A stretch of DNA of 45,751 nucleotides, from positions 1 through 45,751 of the forward strand of contig NZ_CALINL010000174.1 of assembly GCF_938045225.1 (NCBI RefSeq), read 5' to 3'. Source of the stretch: an uncultured Campylobacter sp. GTDB lineage: Bacteria > Campylobacterota > Campylobacteria > Campylobacterales > Campylobacteraceae. Of this stretch, positions 1 through 8,093 are shown piece by piece. Under the pieces are notes generated by a model. That model searched no databases and had not been told where the DNA came from. It saw only the letters and a list, made by a program, of their open reading frames with translations. Both the position numbers and the translations under genes were made by a program. Each line of letters starts with the position of its first letter. The first letter of the stretch is position 1.

Positions 1-225
1 CTAGAAGGAACAGCTTTGGTTATTTCGCCTTTGATTTCACTAATGAAAGATCAGGTAGAGGAACTTAAAGTTTTAGGTATTCCAGCACAATGTTTACATG
101 GTAATTTAGAAAAACATGAGGAGCAGAATATTATAGATTCACTTTTAAAGGGCGAGTTAAAAATTTTATATATTTCTCCGTCCGCGTTTTCTAGTATAGA
201 GTATTTAACGTCAAAAAGCCGATAA
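1..225 (+). pseudogene. RecQ-like DNA helicase fragment, truncated
   Basis: The reading frame is open from the first base of the window and encodes LEGTALVISPLISLMKDQVE followed by a typical helicase stretch ending in ILYISP. This matches the motif Ia/Ib region of RecQ-family ATP-dependent DNA helicases, where the usual continuation is a long ISPERL segment and several hundred more residues. Here the frame stops about 14 codons after ISP, so the protein is cut at its first RecA-like domain. The first ~180 bases are much more AT-rich than the sequence that follows. The N-terminal part lies outside the window. I read this as a decayed or recombined fragment; a sequencing or assembly chimera is the alternative. 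Confidence 0.55.
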
Positions 226-323
226 ACGCTTTCATCTATCGGCTCTATGTACTGAGTAGGCTTTGCGCTGGCTACACCAATCATAATCAAAGCTCCCAAA
301 AATAATTTAACAATCCTTACCAC
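51..323 (-). CDS. small secreted protein, 3' part apparently replaced
   Basis: The start ATG overlaps the end of the upstream TonB-dependent receptor by 7 bases, so the two are probably co-transcribed. The first ~20 residues form a signal peptide (basic MVRIVK, hydrophobic core LFLGALIMIGVASA, then KPTQY). The following ~25 residues (EPIDESVYRLFDVKYSILEN) look like genuine mature protein. Beyond about residue 45 the frame is simply antisense to the RecQ-like fragment and has an unnatural composition ending in FCSSCFSKLPCKHC. The real gene has therefore probably lost its 3' end at the junction near bases 175-230. I do not recognise the family; a periplasmic partner of the receptor is a guess from context. 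Confidence 0.35.
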   Translation of the reverse strand: MVRIVKLFLGALIMIGVASAKPTQYIEPIDESVYRLFDVKYSILENADGEIYKIFNSPFKSESIIFCSSCFSKLPCKHCAGIPKTLSSST

Positions 324-2407
324 TTCGCGCTTACCTTAAACCAAAATCTCCTACCCTCTTCAGGATACCAGTAGTAGTTGCCGTCATCGGCCATTCCCTC
401 GTCGTAGCGGATATTATCAAAGATATTGTAGGCGGTCAAATTTAGGCTTAAATTTTTATTTACTTCCCAGCTAGCACCCAAATCGACGGTAAAAAGCTTT
501 TTGTCGTTTTCGCTTACTTTATTGCCGGGGCCGAATTTGACGCTGGTTAGCTCGCTCGCGTAGTTTGCCCCGATAAAGGTGCTCACGCTTGCGATAGGCT
601 TATACGTAAGCGTCAAATTCGCCGCGTGCTCGGGCGTTGCAGTCAGAGATTTGCCGTCTAGTCGGCCAAGATTGGTCTGGCTAAATTTAACCGGACCGTT
701 TGGGGTATTGATCGTCGGATCGCCGGTTTTGATTTTGGAGTTGTTGTATGTGTAGTTGCCGCGCAAATTTAGATTTTTTAGTATGTCGTAGTCTGCGCTA
801 AGCTCGATGCCCCAGACGTCTGCACCGTCGATGTTAAAGTAAGTTCCCCAGCCCGGGCAATTTACGTGCGGAGCCGTAGCGCACGAGCCAAATGCCGGAA
901 TACGGTTGATGCTACTGCCGTCGGTATCTAGGATTTTATCTTTAAACTCGTTTCTAAATAGAGTAACCGAACCTCTAAAATCGTCGCCGCTATCGTAGTA
1001 AGCGCCGATTTCATAAGTTAGGCTCTTTTCGGGTTTTAGGTCTGCGTTACCAAAGTCTACGATCCTCCAGCCGCCTTGTATGGTGCCGACTTCCGGCGAG
1101 ATCTGATTGACGTTCGGCGTTTTATATCCTGTCGCTACGCCGCCTTTTAGCGTCCAGTTGTCGGTTAGATTATAAACTAGATACGCACGCGGCGAGAGAT
1201 GATCGTCGAAAAATTCGTTATGAGTGAAGCGGCCGCCCAGCGTCAAATAAAGCTTGTCGTCTAAAATCTCCCACTCGTCTTCTAAAAATGCCGCATGCTC
1301 TTTCATAGAGTAGGCTTTCGGGTTTCGCAGTACGCTTCTGCTCGAATTTGATACGATAAATGTGGTTTTAACCGTCTGTTTGCTGAAATCATAGCCGAAA
1401 GTTAGCGTATGCGAATCTAGGAAGGTGCTAAATTTGGAGTTAAAGTTGTGGTTCTTGACATCAGCCGGCGTTAAGCTATCAAAGAGGCTCGTTCGCTTCG
1501 TCTCGTCATAAATGTAACTTACGTCGGCATTTAAATTTTCAAAATTTCCCAGGTATCCTACTCCGTAGCTATCTTTTTTGTAGTCGTAGCTATTTAGTAG
1601 CCTGTTTGTCCTTACGGTTGCCGTCTTGCCGACGGTCCTTGAGTATTCGTGGCGTTCTTGGGAGGCTAGGAGATAAAATTTATTGTATTCATTCGGCGTG
1701 ATCCATAGTTTGGCGCTAAAGTTTTTCTTATCGCTTTCTTGATAGCCGCCCGGATAGCTATCCTCGTCGCGTAATTTTTTGTAGCCCCAGAGCTGAAGGC
1801 CGAGGTATTTGTTAAGAAGCGGGAAGTTAAGATAAAAGTCCGCTTGGCGCTGCGAGCCGATGCCGCTATGAGCCTGCGCGGTACCGGATATACTCACGGA
1901 GCCGCTAAATTTATCGAAGTTTTTCTTCGTGATGATATTTATGACTCCGCCCACCGCATCGCTACCGTAAAGCGAGCTCATCGGTCCTCTGATGATCTCG
2001 ATGCGTTCTATCGCCTCAACCGGCGGGATAAAATTTGAGTTCATATCGCCAGCACCGCCTTTTGGATTGGCCGCGCTTGAATTTACTCTTTTGCCGTCTA
2101 TGAGAACTAGCGTTTGCGAACGTTCCATGCCTCGGATCGAGATACCGCTGGCAGGTCCGTCCTCGCCGCCTATAACGCTAACTCCCGGAGCTTTTGAGGC
2201 GATAGAGTGAAGCGAGGTGAAGCTATCTTTTGCCAGGTCGTCATTTTTAACGATTGATATGCTGGCGGGTGCGTTTTTAATACTTTGCGAAAAACCGCTA
2301 GCCGTGACTACGACCTCTTCTAAATTTATATTATCTGCGGCTTGTAAATTTATTGCGCATACTAGAGAAACGATAGGCGCAAAAGCTTTATTTTTTAAAA
2401 CAATCAT
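317..2407 (-). CDS. TonB-dependent outer-membrane receptor (CirA/FepA type)
   Basis: This 696-residue protein has a signal peptide of about 23 residues ending LQA-AD, a TonB-box-like LEEVVVTA segment right after it, and a plug domain (about 40-165) with the classic PGVSVIGG, ISIRGM, LVLIDGKRVN and RIEIIRGPMSSLYGSDAVGGVINI motifs. The rest is a 22-strand-type beta-barrel with a C-terminal aromatic residue (SAKW). The family imports ferric catecholate siderophores, haem or colicin-like ligands using TonB energy. The plug resembles FepA/CirA/CfrA receptors more than the FhuA class. A palindrome 24-44 bases upstream of the start is a candidate Fur operator. The ligand cannot be read from the sequence. 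Confidence 0.9.
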   Translation of the reverse strand: MIVLKNKAFAPIVSLVCAINLQAADNINLEEVVVTASGFSQSIKNAPASISIVKNDDLAKDSFTSLHSIASKAPGVSVIGGEDGPASGISIRGMERSQTLVLIDGKRVNSSAANPKGGAGDMNSNFIPPVEAIERIEIIRGPMSSLYGSDAVGGVINIITKKNFDKFSGSVSISGTAQAHSGIGSQRQADFYLNFPLLNKYLGLQLWGYKKLRDEDSYPGGYQESDKKNFSAKLWITPNEYNKFYLLASQERHEYSRTVGKTATVRTNRLLNSYDYKKDSYGVGYLGNFENLNADVSYIYDETKRTSLFDSLTPADVKNHNFNSKFSTFLDSHTLTFGYDFSKQTVKTTFIVSNSSRSVLRNPKAYSMKEHAAFLEDEWEILDDKLYLTLGGRFTHNEFFDDHLSPRAYLVYNLTDNWTLKGGVATGYKTPNVNQISPEVGTIQGGWRIVDFGNADLKPEKSLTYEIGAYYDSGDDFRGSVTLFRNEFKDKILDTDGSSINRIPAFGSCATAPHVNCPGWGTYFNIDGADVWGIELSADYDILKNLNLRGNYTYNNSKIKTGDPTINTPNGPVKFSQTNLGRLDGKSLTATPEHAANLTLTYKPIASVSTFIGANYASELTSVKFGPGNKVSENDKKLFTVDLGASWEVNKNLSLNLTAYNIFDNIRYDEGMADDGNYYWYPEEGRRFWFKVSAKW

Positions 2408-2430
2408 ATAAAATCCTTTAGAATACTTAA

Positions 2431-2451
2431 GATTGATTTAAGTTATCAATC
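2431..2451 (-). promoter_or_regulatory. candidate Fur-type operator
   Basis: GATTGAT and ATCAATC form a perfect 7-bp inverted repeat separated by 7 bases. Read on the minus strand the core TGATAAC-T-TAAATCA approximates the 7-1-7 Fur box (TGATAATnATTATCA). It lies 24 bases upstream of the receptor start codon, where a repressor would block transcription initiation or elongation. Iron regulation fits the gene but is inferred. Confidence 0.45.
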
Positions 2452-2684
2452 TTTCTTTGCGAATAATAACTAATATGGAATAAATTTAATATTAATTATC
2501 GTATACAGATAGAATTTGCCGCCAAAGACTAGATGGCCAATCTAATAAGATGGGTTTGAGGCAATTTTTAAAGCTTATAAGATATGTTAAATTTGAAATT
2601 TTATCTATCCCGCAGTCAAAGCCAAGTCATTGGCACTAAGTTTTTAATTTTTGGGCCGCGATAGATGAAGCGGTTTTATAACCG

Positions 2685-2716
2685 ATAAAAACGATAGGAT
2701 AACCTATCGTTTTTAT
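2685..2716 (-). terminator. rho-independent terminator of the upstream receptor gene
   Basis: A perfect 14-bp stem (ATAAAAACGATAGG / CCTATCGTTTTTAT) with a 4-base loop starts 3 bases beyond the stop codon of the receptor at 2720-4819. On the minus strand the stem closes with CCTATCG and runs into TTTTT, the usual U-tract arrangement. The stem is symmetric, so it could work in both directions. Confidence 0.9.
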
Positions 2717-2719
2717 ATT

Positions 2720-4819
2720 TTAATTAAAATTATAGTGGAAATTCACCATAAACGATCTCTCGTCGCCTAGCCTCGAGCTTGAGCGCCAGTATTTTTTATC
2801 AAAGAGATTGTTTATAGCTAGCGTCATTTGCGCATGCTCGGTGAAGCTATATCCCGCGCTCACGTCAACTCTAGCAAAGCCCGGCAAGTGTTGTTCTTGG
2901 ATTCTACCGCCGCTAGTAGAGTAAAAGTAGCGTTTGGAGTAGCCGGTAACGCCGCTTTCTACGTACCATTTGTCGGCATTTACGTAGCGTAAAAAGACAT
3001 TGCCCTGCCAGCGCGTGGTTTCATTTAGATTAAGCCCTTCGTTTAGCGGGTTTGAGTTGTCTTTAGTAACCTTGGCGTTTGTGTAGCCAAGCGAGCTGCG
3101 CAGGTATAAATTCTCATAAATTTGTCCTAGCACGTTTAGCTCGATGCCTCGGCTACGCTCCTTGCCGCGAACCGCCCAAGTATATGGGTCGTTTGTAGGG
3201 TCTGGCTGATAGCGGATATTTTTATGTTCGATCTGAAACACCGCGATGTTTGAGCTAAATTTATTATCCGCCCAAGTGCTTTTTAGTCCGATTTCGTATT
3301 GGACGTTGTTTTGCGGTTTTAGATCAAGCTTTGACGTATCTTCGGTGCTGATGCCGATATTGCCTCTACCGCCGTAGGGCGCAAAGCTCTGAGAATACGA
3401 GACGTAAGCGGTGTGATCGGTCGCAAAGTCCCATAAAAAGCCGACCCTCGGGCTAAACGAGTCGCCGGTGTAGCTGTTTGTTTGGCCTCTTATGTTTCTG
3501 GTTTTAAATTTGTAAAAATCAAACCTACCGCCGAGCATTAATCTATACGTGTCGTCAAGGCTAATGAGATCCTCGAAAAACACGCCGTGATTGATCGCGC
3601 GGTGTTTGTTATCGGTCGTGAGCGGGACGTTTCTGTTTGACGTCCAGCTGCCCCTAGATGCGTATGGGTCGATATCTTGCGTATGGGTTCTGCTATACCA
3701 GAGCCTTGGATGGCGAGTTTCGATGCTGTTATCGTAGCCGACTGCGATGTTGTGCTTAAATCTCTCGAAATTTAGCTCCTTGGTAAGCGTAAAGGCGTTT
3801 GAGATAGTTTCGTTATCTGTCTCTTGCTTTGCGTAGTTTTGCCTTAGTCTGTTGCCACTAACGATACTGCCCGCAAAAAAGTGATCAAAATTTTGGCTAG
3901 CTTTTCTGTATCCAAAAACCCATTTTAAATTTAGCTCTTTTGCTAGCTCGGCATTTAATTCCGTGCGAAAAAAGTGCAGTCTGTCCTCCACGAAGTCGCC
4001 CTCGTGAGAAAAGCCCTTTTCGTAGTCGATACCTAGTTTGTCGTATACGGCTTTGGTTGGAGTTCTATCGGGCACTCGCCAGGCGTTGTCGTACGTATAC
4101 TGCGCTTCAAAGCTTACGTCGCCGCTTTGGTTTGTTACGATGACGCTAGGGCTTATCATAAAATTTTTATATTTTATGCCTTCGCGCCACGATTTACCGC
4201 GCTCGCCGTCGGTAGTTAGGCGTACGGCCAGTTGATTATTTACCGCGTGGTTTACGTCTGCGCCAAGCCCCCATCTGCTCCAGCTGCCGTATCTACCCGA
4301 GACCTTATAAACGGGGGTAAAATTTGCCTTTTTGCTTACTAAATTTACGACCGCGCCGCCGTTGCTCCTGCCGTATAGGATAGAAGCCGGTCCTTTTAAA
4401 ATCTCGACGCGCTCGACGTTTGCCGTACTACGCCTGATCTGACCCGAGTCTCTCACGCCGTCTCTGTATATATCTCCGCCGTCTACGCTAAAGCCTCTTA
4501 TTTTTATACTCTCGCCGCGCATATCGTAGCCTGCGTCAATGCCTGCGTTTCCTTCTAGGATGCTTGAAAGATCGTTCGTGCCGTAGTTGCGATTTTTTTG
4601 TATATCGATAGTTTCGATAGTTTGAGGTGTTTGCTTGTTGCTAAGTCCGTTTCTATTTACTTCCGCGCTATCGTAGGCGACGTAGCCCTTTAGGTTATCT
4701 TGCTCGGAAATGCCTTCGACTTCTACGCTTGGAAGCATCACCGAGTAGCCGTCCGTCTTTGTGTCTGCAACGGCAAAAGTAGCTAAAACAGCGACTGAAG
4801 CAAAAATACTAAGTCTCAT
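2720..4819 (-). CDS. TonB-dependent siderophore receptor (FhuA/FhuE/FcuA class)
   Basis: The 699-residue product begins with a signal peptide (MRLSIFASVAVLATFAVA), followed by a TonB-box-like MLPSVEVEG. The plug domain carries QTPQTIETID, DLSSILEGNAGID, IKIRGFSVDGGDIYRDGVRD and VERVEILKGPASILYGRSNGGAVVNLVSKK in the order typical of ferrichrome/hydroxamate and pyoverdine-type siderophore receptors. The barrel ends in FMVNFHYNFN. ATG is preceded by AAGGGAGAATA, a strong ribosome binding site. It is separated from the other receptor by a terminator, so the two are independent units although both probably answer to iron. Substrate assignment (hydroxamate-like) is a class-level inference. Confidence 0.9.
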   Translation of the reverse strand: MRLSIFASVAVLATFAVADTKTDGYSVMLPSVEVEGISEQDNLKGYVAYDSAEVNRNGLSNKQTPQTIETIDIQKNRNYGTNDLSSILEGNAGIDAGYDMRGESIKIRGFSVDGGDIYRDGVRDSGQIRRSTANVERVEILKGPASILYGRSNGGAVVNLVSKKANFTPVYKVSGRYGSWSRWGLGADVNHAVNNQLAVRLTTDGERGKSWREGIKYKNFMISPSVIVTNQSGDVSFEAQYTYDNAWRVPDRTPTKAVYDKLGIDYEKGFSHEGDFVEDRLHFFRTELNAELAKELNLKWVFGYRKASQNFDHFFAGSIVSGNRLRQNYAKQETDNETISNAFTLTKELNFERFKHNIAVGYDNSIETRHPRLWYSRTHTQDIDPYASRGSWTSNRNVPLTTDNKHRAINHGVFFEDLISLDDTYRLMLGGRFDFYKFKTRNIRGQTNSYTGDSFSPRVGFLWDFATDHTAYVSYSQSFAPYGGRGNIGISTEDTSKLDLKPQNNVQYEIGLKSTWADNKFSSNIAVFQIEHKNIRYQPDPTNDPYTWAVRGKERSRGIELNVLGQIYENLYLRSSLGYTNAKVTKDNSNPLNEGLNLNETTRWQGNVFLRYVNADKWYVESGVTGYSKRYFYSTSGGRIQEQHLPGFARVDVSAGYSFTEHAQMTLAINNLFDKKYWRSSSRLGDERSFMVNFHYNFN

Positions 4820-5189
4820 TATTCTCCCTTGATTTTAAAATAAAAACAAGAGTATATATCAATAATGCTTAAATAATTATTTATAAATTATTTTATAATA
4901 TACTAGCCATTGCGTATAGCGTGTTTTTATCGCTTGAGCAGAGGTTAATTTTTAAAATTTGAAAAGTAATGCATTTTAAATTTGTGATCTTAAAACTTAA
5001 CGACACTATTATTATTTTTTAATGCTTGTGATATTTGCGAGAGAACAATAATTTTATAAAAATGTGTTGGAATTACAAACGGCTTAAATTTTTGCTACAT
5101 AAATTTAAATTTGCTACAAACTTTAAGCTATATTTCATGAAAGGAAAATGCGATATAAAATCGTAGAAAACCCGTATTTTAGAGCTTTA
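4820..5189. other. AT-rich intergenic region upstream of the siderophore receptor
   Basis: About 370 bases without a credible gene. The first 100 bases are extremely AT-rich and hold the receptor promoter plus the palindrome at 4872-4892. The remainder has runs of AAATTT and one poorly supported ribosome-binding-like GAAAGGAAAATG near 5139-5150 that does not lead to a sustained frame. I see no tRNA or clear small RNA here apart from the tRNA that begins at 5190. Confidence 0.5.
4872..4892 (-). promoter_or_regulatory. palindromic operator-like site upstream of siderophore receptor
   Basis: AATAATT and AATTATT form a perfect 7-bp inverted repeat with a 7-base spacer, 53-73 bases upstream of the start codon. 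The size and geometry equal those of the site before the other receptor gene. It sits within a run of A and T, so a coincidental palindrome is possible. Confidence 0.35.
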
Positions 5190-5266
5190 TGGTGTCACGG
5201 GGGAGACTTGAACTCCCGACCTCCGGCTTATGAGACCAGCGCTCTAACCAGCTGAGCTACCGTGAC
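5190..5266 (-). tRNA. tRNA with CAU anticodon (tRNA-Met, elongator; Ile2 possible)
   Basis: Read on the minus strand, the 7-bp acceptor stem GTCACGG/CCGTGAC, a D arm with GCTC/GAGC, the anticodon arm CTGGT-CTCATAA-GCCGG and a T arm GGGAG-TTCAAGT-CTCCC form a complete cloverleaf. Discriminator A and an encoded CCA end the gene at 5190. The anticodon is CAU. A regular first base pair (G-C) argues against initiator tRNA. Elongator tRNA-Met is the default; an Ile2 tRNA whose C34 is converted to lysidine by TilS has the same anticodon and cannot be excluded by eye. Confidence 0.93.
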
Positions 5267-5537
5267 GTTAAAGTTCGCAATTATATTCAACGTTTGCTTA
5301 TATATTGATAAAATATTTTCATTTTTGCGCAGTATGGCGCTCGAAATCAAATTTTAAAATTTGATTCGCCAAATTTTGAGCACAAATTTCATCAAATTTA
5401 AATCTGTAAAAACCCAAATTTGAAGCAAAACCGCCAAAAACAAAAATTCGCATTTTCAAGATGCGGGTTTTGCCGCTTAAATTTGGCGAGTTCAAATTTG
5501 CCAAAATAGGTCAAATTTGAAACGGCAAAGGCCGAAT
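5267..5537. other. hairpin-rich spacer between tRNA and purF
   Basis: This stretch holds a perfect 22-base palindrome at 5345-5366 (AATCAAATTTT and its complement) and a longer imperfect inverted repeat whose arms are 5416-5434 and 5463-5484, with an inner CGCAT/ATGCG stem. A small hairpin CGGC-AAAG-GCCG (5522-5533) lies directly after the purF stop. A 61-codon minus-strand frame at 5319-5504 is built mostly of the repeat and lacks a convincing start signal, so I do not call it a gene. These structures may end purF transcription. Confidence 0.4.
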
Positions 5538-6875
5538 TTACTTGATAAAATAATCCCCGTCAAAGCTAACTAACGAGTATTTGCGCTCGCTGCCGATACT
5601 GCTAACTAGCTCGTCCACGTCCAAAAACTCGAGGCTGTCCGCGCCGATATATTTGCATACTTCTTCAGGCGTTTTGTTTGCGCTGATTAGCTCATCGAAG
5701 CTCGGAGTATCGATGCCGTAGCGTTCGGGGTATTTTAACTCGGGGCAAGCGACCTTAAAGTGTATCTCTCTCGCGCCCGCGTGACGCAGTAATTCGACGA
5801 TCTTTTTGGATGTCGTGCCGCGCACGATGCTGTCGTCCACTACGACTACGCTTTTGCCTTTGAGCAGGCTTGCCATCGGATTTAGCTTGAGTTTGACTTT
5901 GAGGTTGCGCATCTCTTGAGTCGGCTCGATGAAGGTGCGGCCGACGTAGTGATTTCGCACGATGGCTAGCTCAAACGGTATCCCGCTGGCGTTTGCGTAT
6001 CCCAGCGCCGCCGGCACGCCGCTATCAGGTACCGGTACGACGAAGTCCGCGCCAATCTTGCTCTTTTTGGCTAGCGTTTCGCCCATTTTTTTGCGTACTT
6101 CGTAGACGCTTTTGCCCTCTATGACGCTATCGGGGCGCGCGAAATAAATATACTCAAACGCGCAAACCCTAGGCTCTGGCTCAAAAAGGCGCACGCTCTC
6201 AAACTCGCTTTTGCCCTGTTCAAAAACCAGCATCTCGCCCGGCTCCACGTCGCGAACGAAGCTCGCGCCCACCAAATCAAACGCGCACGTCTCGCTAGCT
6301 ACGATGTAGCCGCCGTCTTTTAGGCGTCCCAGCGAGAGCGGTCTCACGCCCCAGCGGTCGCGTATGGCGAAAATTTTATGGCGCGACTGGATGAGTAGGC
6401 AGTAGGCGCCTTTGATCTGTTTTAGAGCGGCGACGATGCGGTCTTGTAGGTGTTCGCTGTGGCTTCTAGCTATGAGGTGGACGATGTTTTCGGTGTCCAT
6501 GTTGCTCTGAAATATCGCGCCCTCGGCGATCAGAGCTTCTCGGACTTCGTCTTTGTTTACGAGGTTGCCGTTGTGCACGATAGAGACTTGGCCTAGCGAG
6601 TAGTTTGCGGCGATGGGCTGGGCATCGGCGGCAGAGTTTTTGCCTGCGGTGGCGTAGCGGTTGTGGCCGATCGCCATATCGCCTTTTAGGCTCTCGAGGT
6701 TCGTCTTATCAAAGACTTCGGTAACTAGCCCGCGGCCTTTGACGGTTTCTATACGGCCGTTTTCGCATGCGCTGATGCCGCTTGCTTCTTGGCCTCGGTG
6801 TTGCATGGCAAATAGCGCATAATATGCCGTTTTTGCCGCATCTTTAGAATTTATTACTCCAACTATCGCACACAT
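5538..6875 (-). CDS. purF: amidophosphoribosyltransferase PurF
   Basis: The 445-residue enzyme converts PRPP and glutamine to phosphoribosylamine, the committed step of purine synthesis, in the cytosol. The N-terminal Ntn-type glutaminase domain begins MCAIVGV with Cys2 as nucleophile, so no propeptide is needed, and continues with MQHRGQEASGI, GHNRYATAG and HNGNLVN. The C-terminal phosphoribosyltransferase domain carries the PRPP loop VVVVDDSIVRGTTS near residue 345. YIYFARPDSVIEG and PVPDSGVPAALGYA are also family hallmarks. Length is slightly under the usual 470-500. It stands alone, 310 bases after dapB and in the same direction. Confidence 0.97.
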   Translation of the reverse strand: MCAIVGVINSKDAAKTAYYALFAMQHRGQEASGISACENGRIETVKGRGLVTEVFDKTNLESLKGDMAIGHNRYATAGKNSAADAQPIAANYSLGQVSIVHNGNLVNKDEVREALIAEGAIFQSNMDTENIVHLIARSHSEHLQDRIVAALKQIKGAYCLLIQSRHKIFAIRDRWGVRPLSLGRLKDGGYIVASETCAFDLVGASFVRDVEPGEMLVFEQGKSEFESVRLFEPEPRVCAFEYIYFARPDSVIEGKSVYEVRKKMGETLAKKSKIGADFVVPVPDSGVPAALGYANASGIPFELAIVRNHYVGRTFIEPTQEMRNLKVKLKLNPMASLLKGKSVVVVDDSIVRGTTSKKIVELLRHAGAREIHFKVACPELKYPERYGIDTPSFDELISANKTPEEVCKYIGADSLEFLDVDELVSSIGSERKYSLVSFDGDYFIK

Positions 6876-7184
6876 TTTTATCCTTTTTTAGGGGTGTTAT
6901 CTTTTTACCTTATGCTTCGTTAAAATTTAAATTTCAAGCTCGGTAGACTTCGTGTCTAGCCTATGCTTAAAATTTAAATTTCGCCTCGCCTAAGTCAAAA
7001 ATATCGCCGCCGATTTTCCGCAATTTTAAAAAATATCAAAATTTAACATAAAAAATAAGGCAAAATATCGCGAAACGAATTTGAAAGTTGCGCAGAAAAT
7101 TTGGGCGAGGCTAGACGCTCGGTCTGCCGCAAGCCCGAATTTTCAAGCTCTTTCAAAGGCGCTCGCGAGATAAGCCGTTAAATA
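6876..7184. other. intergenic region between dapB and purF
   Basis: These 309 bases contain no gene. They include two near-identical TATGCTT...AAAATTTAAATTT segments about 50 bases apart (6911-6934 and 6962-6980) with a small TAGAC-TTCGT-GTCTA hairpin between them (6944-6958). The hairpin lacks a U-tract on either strand, so I do not call it a terminator. The purF ribosome binding site (AAAAAAGGATAAAA) is at the left edge. Confidence 0.45.
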
Positions 7185-7952
7185 TCACAGCCCCAGGCAA
7201 TCATCTATCCCGTACAGCCCGCTACCTTGTCCTGCCACCCAAATAGCCGCCTTTATAGCACCCTTGGCAAAAGTCGCGCGGCTAGTTGCGGTGTGATTTA
7301 GTTCGATAAACTCGCCCTCGTTGTAAAATCCGACCGTATGCCTGCCTACGACATCGCCGCCTCGCACGGCTAGGATCGCGATCTCGTCCTTGCTGCGAGC
7401 CCCGACCATGCCGTCTCTGCCCGTTACTAAAATATCTTTTAGATTTAACCCTCTAGCTGCTGCTACGCGCTCGCCTAGAGTCAGTGCCGTGCCGCTTGGA
7501 GCGTCTTTTTTGTGTCTGTGGTGCTGCTCGACGATCTCGGCGTCAAATTCGCGCAAAGCCTTTGAGGCAAGCGCCGCCAAGCGGTTTAAAACTGCGACTC
7601 CAAGGCTCATGTTGGTGGCGTAAAGTATCGGCATCGCCGCGCTTGCTAGCTTTAGCAGGTTCGCGCCGTCCTCGCCAAGACCCGTCGTGCCGATGACTAG
7701 CGGTTTTGGGTCGGTGCGAGCGTAGTTTAGCAGGTTTATCGCGCCATCTTTGATCGTAAAGTCGATAACGACGTCGCAGTTTGCGAAAAGCTCGTCAAAT
7801 TTGTCCGTGAGGATGACGCCCTGGGGCAATGCAAAGTCAAGCGGCTCTATCGTATAAGCCGCGCTGAGTTTCGCGTTTGGCTCGTTTTTTAGGCACTCGA
7901 TGATCATGCGTCCCATTTTGCCGCTTGCGCCGTGGATTCCTATTTTTACCAA
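7185..7952 (-). CDS. dapB: 4-hydroxy-tetrahydrodipicolinate reductase DapB
   Basis: The 255-residue NAD(P)H-dependent enzyme makes tetrahydrodipicolinate for meso-diaminopimelate (peptidoglycan) and lysine. The Rossmann motif GIHGASGKMGRMI is at residues 5-17, VIDFTIKDG and VIGTTGL follow, and the substrate-binding/catalytic segment EIVEQHHRHKKDAPSGTAL is about residues 139-157. The start is TTG, supported by AAAGGA seven bases upstream on the minus strand; no nearby ATG fits. It is divergent from the M16 protease gene and shares a ~140-base promoter region with it. Confidence 0.96.
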   Translation of the reverse strand: MVKIGIHGASGKMGRMIIECLKNEPNAKLSAAYTIEPLDFALPQGVILTDKFDELFANCDVVIDFTIKDGAINLLNYARTDPKPLVIGTTGLGEDGANLLKLASAAMPILYATNMSLGVAVLNRLAALASKALREFDAEIVEQHHRHKKDAPSGTALTLGERVAAARGLNLKDILVTGRDGMVGARSKDEIAILAVRGGDVVGRHTVGFYNEGEFIELNHTATSRATFAKGAIKAAIWVAGQGSGLYGIDDCLGL

Positions 7953-8062
7953 AATTTATCCTTTAAAATTTGGGCTAAATTTAGCATAAATTTCATAAAA
8001 ATAAATTTAGCACGGCCGCCATATTCGCTGCGCGCGGGCAAAAATATTAAAAATCGCGCTAT

Positions 8063-8068
8063 ATAATC
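8063..8068 (+). promoter_or_regulatory. -10 element of the M16 protease gene
   Basis: A perfect TATAAT hexamer lies 26 bases before the ATG, in an AT-rich tract without an obvious -35, as is usual for Campylobacter vegetative promoters. The ribosome binding site AAAGGAC follows at 8085-8091. Confidence 0.6.
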
Positions 8069-8093
8069 GGCTTTTTAAATTTAAAGGACGACG

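Larger units (their letters stand above)
2408..2719. other. intergenic region between the two receptor genes
   Basis: These 312 bases hold no credible gene. The part next to the downstream receptor (2408-2520) is strongly AT-rich, contains the palindrome at 2431-2451 and must carry that gene's promoter. The far end holds the transcription terminator of the upstream receptor. A smaller hairpin (CGGTT-TTAT-AACCG) lies beside it at about 2671-2684. The central part shows nothing I can name. Confidence 0.6.

Noticed and set aside
5319..5504. 61-codon minus-strand reading frame between the tRNA and purF
   Set aside because: It is made of the palindromic, AAATTT-rich spacer, has no convincing ribosome binding site and no protein-like composition.
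6942..6961. Hairpin between dapB and purF as dapB terminator
   Set aside because: The stem is about 5 bp with a bulge and no U-tract follows on either strand.
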